Shown: positions 62,063 through 64,000 of the stretch, one piece after another
Position numbering within the stretch: position 1 is the first letter of the stretch
Layout of the letters: the number at the start of each line of letters is the position of its first letter
Assembly (NCBI GenBank): GCA_024279915.1
Contig: JAJRRB010000076.1
Coordinates: 1 to 64,000, forward strand
Reading direction: 5' to 3'
DNA length: 64,000 nucleotides
From: Deltaproteobacteria bacterium
Lineage (GTDB): Bacteria > Desulfobacterota > Desulfuromonadia > Desulfuromonadales > BM103
Position numbers and translations under genes: made by a program
The notes under the pieces: generated by a model
Database searches by the model: none
Seen by the model: only the letters and a program-made list of their open reading frames with translations
Told to the model about the DNA's origin: nothing

Positions 62063-62566
62063 TTATTTTGATTTACGTCGATATAAATCAGTTTTCAGAC
62101 TGGAGACCCGGTCAAGAAAGAGCAGGCCGTCAAGATGGTCCAGCTCATGTTGAATGGCAACTGCTTCGAAACCACTTGCTTCGATGACACGCAGCTGACC
62201 GTTGCGATTAGTGAACTCGACTACAATATGCTCGGCCCGTGTTACATTACCGGTGTAATCAGGTATGCTCATGCAACCTTCTCGCATTATCTTGCTACCT
62301 GATTTTTCGATAATCTCTGGATTGACCATTTCGAGCAGGCCGTGATTGTTGCTTTTGCCGAGTTTACTCTTGGAGACATCAACGACTAGTACGCGCCGCA
62401 GCACGCCGATCTGCGGCGCGGCGATGCCTACCGAATGACCGGAATCAACCATAGTATCGACCAGGTCTTGGATCACTGCGACAGCGCTTTCATCAACAGC
62501 CTCAACCGGATCGGCCACCTGTTTGAGAATTGGATCAGGATATATAAGGATTGAACGGACGGCCAT
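62063..62566 (-). CDS. def: Peptide deformylase
   Basis: A 167-residue metalloenzyme removing the formyl group from new proteins. All three motifs are present: GIAAPQIG (residues about 48-55), EGCMSIP (Met for the usual Leu) with the metal Cys, and QHELDHLDG with the two His and catalytic Glu. Its ATG is 2 bp after the stop of the ACT-domain gene, so the two are cotranscribed. Confidence 0.97.
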   Translation of the reverse strand: MAVRSILIYPDPILKQVADPVEAVDESAVAVIQDLVDTMVDSGHSVGIAAPQIGVLRRVLVVDVSKSKLGKSNNHGLLEMVNPEIIEKSGSKIMREGCMSIPDYTGNVTRAEHIVVEFTNRNGQLRVIEASGFEAVAIQHELDHLDGLLFLDRVSSLKTDLYRRKSK

Positions 62567-62568
62567 GG

Positions 62569-63108
62569 TCAGAGTTCCACAGTCGGGATAGTACGCACGG
62601 TGATGTCAACTTGAAGCTCGTCGCGGGTTGGAGCAAGCCAGGTATTGACATCTTCTTCTTCGACACCTTCAGGCAGGACAGCTTCAATGACCATGACGTA
62701 GACCGGACGTTCCTCAGTGCCGACCAGTTTGGTGTTGAGATCGGTGATGTTGACCTGTTTTTCGCCCAGTACCTGTGCGACATGATAAACGATCCCAGGT
62801 TTGTCTGCTCCATAGACCGAAATCATGCAGATGTCACCTTCGATCTGTGGGCGAATCTCGCCGCCCGGTTTGAGGACGCGCAGAGCAACTGTCAGGTCGG
62901 CATCTTCCAGAGGTTTGAAGGCCTCGCCAAAACTTTCGCGGCTGGTGAACTCAGGATGTCCGAGAATCAGGATCATGGTGAATTGGCCACCGAGAATTGA
63001 ACAACTCGAATCGGCGAGGTTGCAGCCTTGGTTGAAAAGAATCTCAGTAACCTGGGATACGATTCCGGGGCGGTCGCGACCGACAATAGTGAGGGCGAAA
63101 TGGTTCAT
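62569..63108 (-). CDS. Double ACT-domain regulator (GcvR-like)
   Basis: A 179-residue protein with two ACT domains, at about 4-80 (FALTIVGRDRPGIVSQVTEILFNQGCNLADSSCSILGGQFTMILIL) and about 92-170 (CMISVYGADKPGIVYHVAQVLGEKQVNITDLNTK). The layout matches GcvR and related amino-acid-binding regulators. The frame opens at 63129, but GGAGG before the ATG at 63108 decides the start. A TATAAT sits on the minus strand at 63147-63142, possibly its -10 box, though the -35 is weak. Coupled to def. Confidence 0.88.
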   Translation of the reverse strand: MNHFALTIVGRDRPGIVSQVTEILFNQGCNLADSSCSILGGQFTMILILGHPEFTSRESFGEAFKPLEDADLTVALRVLKPGGEIRPQIEGDICMISVYGADKPGIVYHVAQVLGEKQVNITDLNTKLVGTEERPVYVMVIEAVLPEGVEEEDVNTWLAPTRDELQVDITVRTIPTVEL

Positions 63109-63268
63109 GGTTTCCTCCAGTTTTGACATTAGAATGTAATGATTATACTTTTTAACACGGACAGGTACTTTGTGCCAGTATAAGCCAGAGACTGATTCCG
63201 AAGGTGTCTGTCCCGTTCTGGATGAAGACTGAGGTTGAGATCTGTAAAGCTGGAAGCTTGGTGATTTT

Positions 63269-63583
63269 GTGAATATTAAAGAGATAAGAATTGATTATTT
63301 TCGTGGCTCTGGTCCCGGTGGACAGCACCGCAATACCAGCGAAACCGGAGTGCGTATTACCCACCTGCCTACCGGTCTTGTGGTTACCGCTACTGAATCG
63401 CGCTCACGTCATCAGAACCTGCAAAAGGCCATGGCGCGGTTGGAGGAGAAGTTGGCTGCGCGATTGCGCAAGAGACGTCCACGTATTGCAACCCGTCCTG
63501 GTAAGGGGGCTATTGCCCATCGACTTGATGCTAAGCGCAAGCAGGGTGATAAGAAACGGAGACGCAAACTGGTTGATGATTGA
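63269..63583 (+). CDS. GGQ-domain release-factor-like protein (class I RF/ArfB-type)
   Basis: A 104-residue protein with only the catalytic domain of class I release factors: FRGSGPGGQHRNTSETGVRITHLPTGLVV carries the GGQ that triggers peptidyl-tRNA hydrolysis. The tail is very basic (KRRPRIATRPGKGA, KKRRRKLVDD). It lacks the stop-codon recognition domains, like the ribosome-rescue proteins ArfB/YaeJ, but with a different tail. Start is a GTG. Ribosome rescue is the likely role. Confidence 0.85.
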   Translation: MNIKEIRIDYFRGSGPGGQHRNTSETGVRITHLPTGLVVTATESRSRHQNLQKAMARLEEKLAARLRKRRPRIATRPGKGAIAHRLDAKRKQGDKKRRRKLVDD

Positions 63584-63603
63584 TGGGTTTTTTCTGCATA
63601 CCG

Positions 63604-64000
63604 CTAATTCTTCCTCAATTTCTCAGTAATGATCTTTATGGCAAGGTTTGCTGCCATGGGACGTAAAACGCAGCCACCGGCACCGCGGTGACCGCCGCCG
63701 CCGTAGTTCCTGCAGAGTTCCCCGACATCGACTGTGCAGGAGCGATCAAAGATGCAGTGCCCCATATTTAATGCGACTAGTTTTTTGCCTGGTCCCCACT
63801 GGATGCGAAGAGAGACGTTGCACTCTGGAAAGGTCGTATAGATCAAAAAGCGATTGCCGACAGGAGCATTTTCAATCTCGCGATAGTCGGTTACGACTAC
63901 CTTGCCATGCACTTTGGAATTGGCTATCAGAAATTCCTTGAAGTCCTTGTCATCACGCCTGAAAGCAGTTGTTTGTTCCCTGATGTCAACATCGTTCAGC
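63604..64000 (-). CDS. DHH-family phosphoesterase, C-terminal part, runs off the window
   Basis: The frame is open to the window end. Visible sequence begins LNDVDIREQTTAFRRDD and continues through VVVTDYREIENAPVGNRFLIYTTFP, CTVDVGELCRNYGGGGHRGAGGCVL to a stop at 63604. It is the DHHA1 part, paralogous to 58731-59147. The catalytic DHH half must lie beyond base 64000. An internal GTG at 63912 is not the start. Confidence 0.85.
   Translation of the reverse strand, partial: LNDVDIREQTTAFRRDDKDFKEFLIANSKVHGKVVVTDYREIENAPVGNRFLIYTTFPECNVSLRIQWGPGKKLVALNMGHCIFDRSCTVDVGELCRNYGGGGHRGAGGCVLRPMAANLAIKIITEKLRKN

Noticed and set aside
1-64000. tRNA, rRNA, CRISPR array or prophage genes
   Set aside because: No T-loop/anticodon layouts, regularly spaced repeats, integrase or phage structural genes could be recognised by eye; a tRNAscan or CRISPR search would settle this.

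Overview
The window looks like a chromosomal segment of an anaerobic, cytochrome-rich deltaproteobacterium of the Desulfuromonadales type (Desulfuromonas/Geopsychrobacter/Geobacter relatives). This placement is inference. It rests on a multihaem cytochrome c next to a Rieske/cytochrome b complex, a DUF4212 plus SSS-type carboxylate symporter pair, a flavodiiron protein, c-di-GMP proteins (HD-GYP, PilZ), HEAT-repeat proteins and DHH-family phosphoesterases of the kind common in that order. No rRNA, tRNA, CRISPR array or phage module was seen.

Layout. 0-5 kb: two paralogous Met/His-rich secreted proteins, then a quinol-oxidising bc-type operon (multihaem cytochrome c, Rieske protein, fused cytochrome b, PCYCGC-like protein). 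5-12 kb is the accessory-looking part: two paralogous secreted repeat proteins ending in CKGC, a decayed IS3-family transposase, a beta-barrel gene with one nonsense codon, an FG-GAP/VCBS protein and a DUF4124 protein. 12-16.5 kb: ssb, a small HEAT protein and a coupled HD-GYP/HEAT pair. 16.5-25 kb: coaE, an esterase, an interrupted IclR regulator, uspA, a TIM-barrel protein, a frameshifted SSS symporter with its DUF4212 subunit, truD, trmB and a monohaem cytochrome. 25-41 kb: aroF, a MYG1-family protein, a metallophosphoesterase, a flavodiiron protein, priA, mltA, an exported YqgE, a PilZ protein, aroK, a quinone oxidoreductase, a two-component system, a nitronate monooxygenase-like protein and a PilT-like ATPase. 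41-44.5 kb: a haem cluster (radical SAM/SPASM protein, hemE, hemH, small zinc ribbon). 44.5-64 kb: histidine kinase, CbpA-like DnaJ, plsC, MFS transporter, pepN, SDR protein, hemG, a large HEAT protein, DHH phosphoesterases, a methyltransferase, a DksA-like protein, def, an ACT regulator and a GGQ release-factor-like protein.

How the parts connect. The bc complex, the small cytochromes, hemE/hemH/hemG and the flavodiiron protein fit a haem-dependent respiratory lifestyle with oxygen defence. HD-GYP, PilZ and PilT-like genes point to surface and motility control. Three proteins (HD-GYP at 13.5 kb, HEAT proteins at 14.9 and 56.1 kb) seem to share an N-terminal module and could belong to one uncharacterised signalling family.

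Most notable: (i) a 173-bp dispersed element with terminal inverted repeats, present twice with no indels; (ii) the CKGC-tailed GTEAG-repeat proteins; (iii) a run of genes each damaged by a single base (beta-barrel, IclR, symporter, possibly DHH, a lost CXXCH, a missing start codon), meaning either real decay or sequence errors; (iv) 7-bp tandem repeats flanking hemE; (v) several other short dispersed inverted repeats. No wholly new multi-gene system could be demonstrated from sequence alone.
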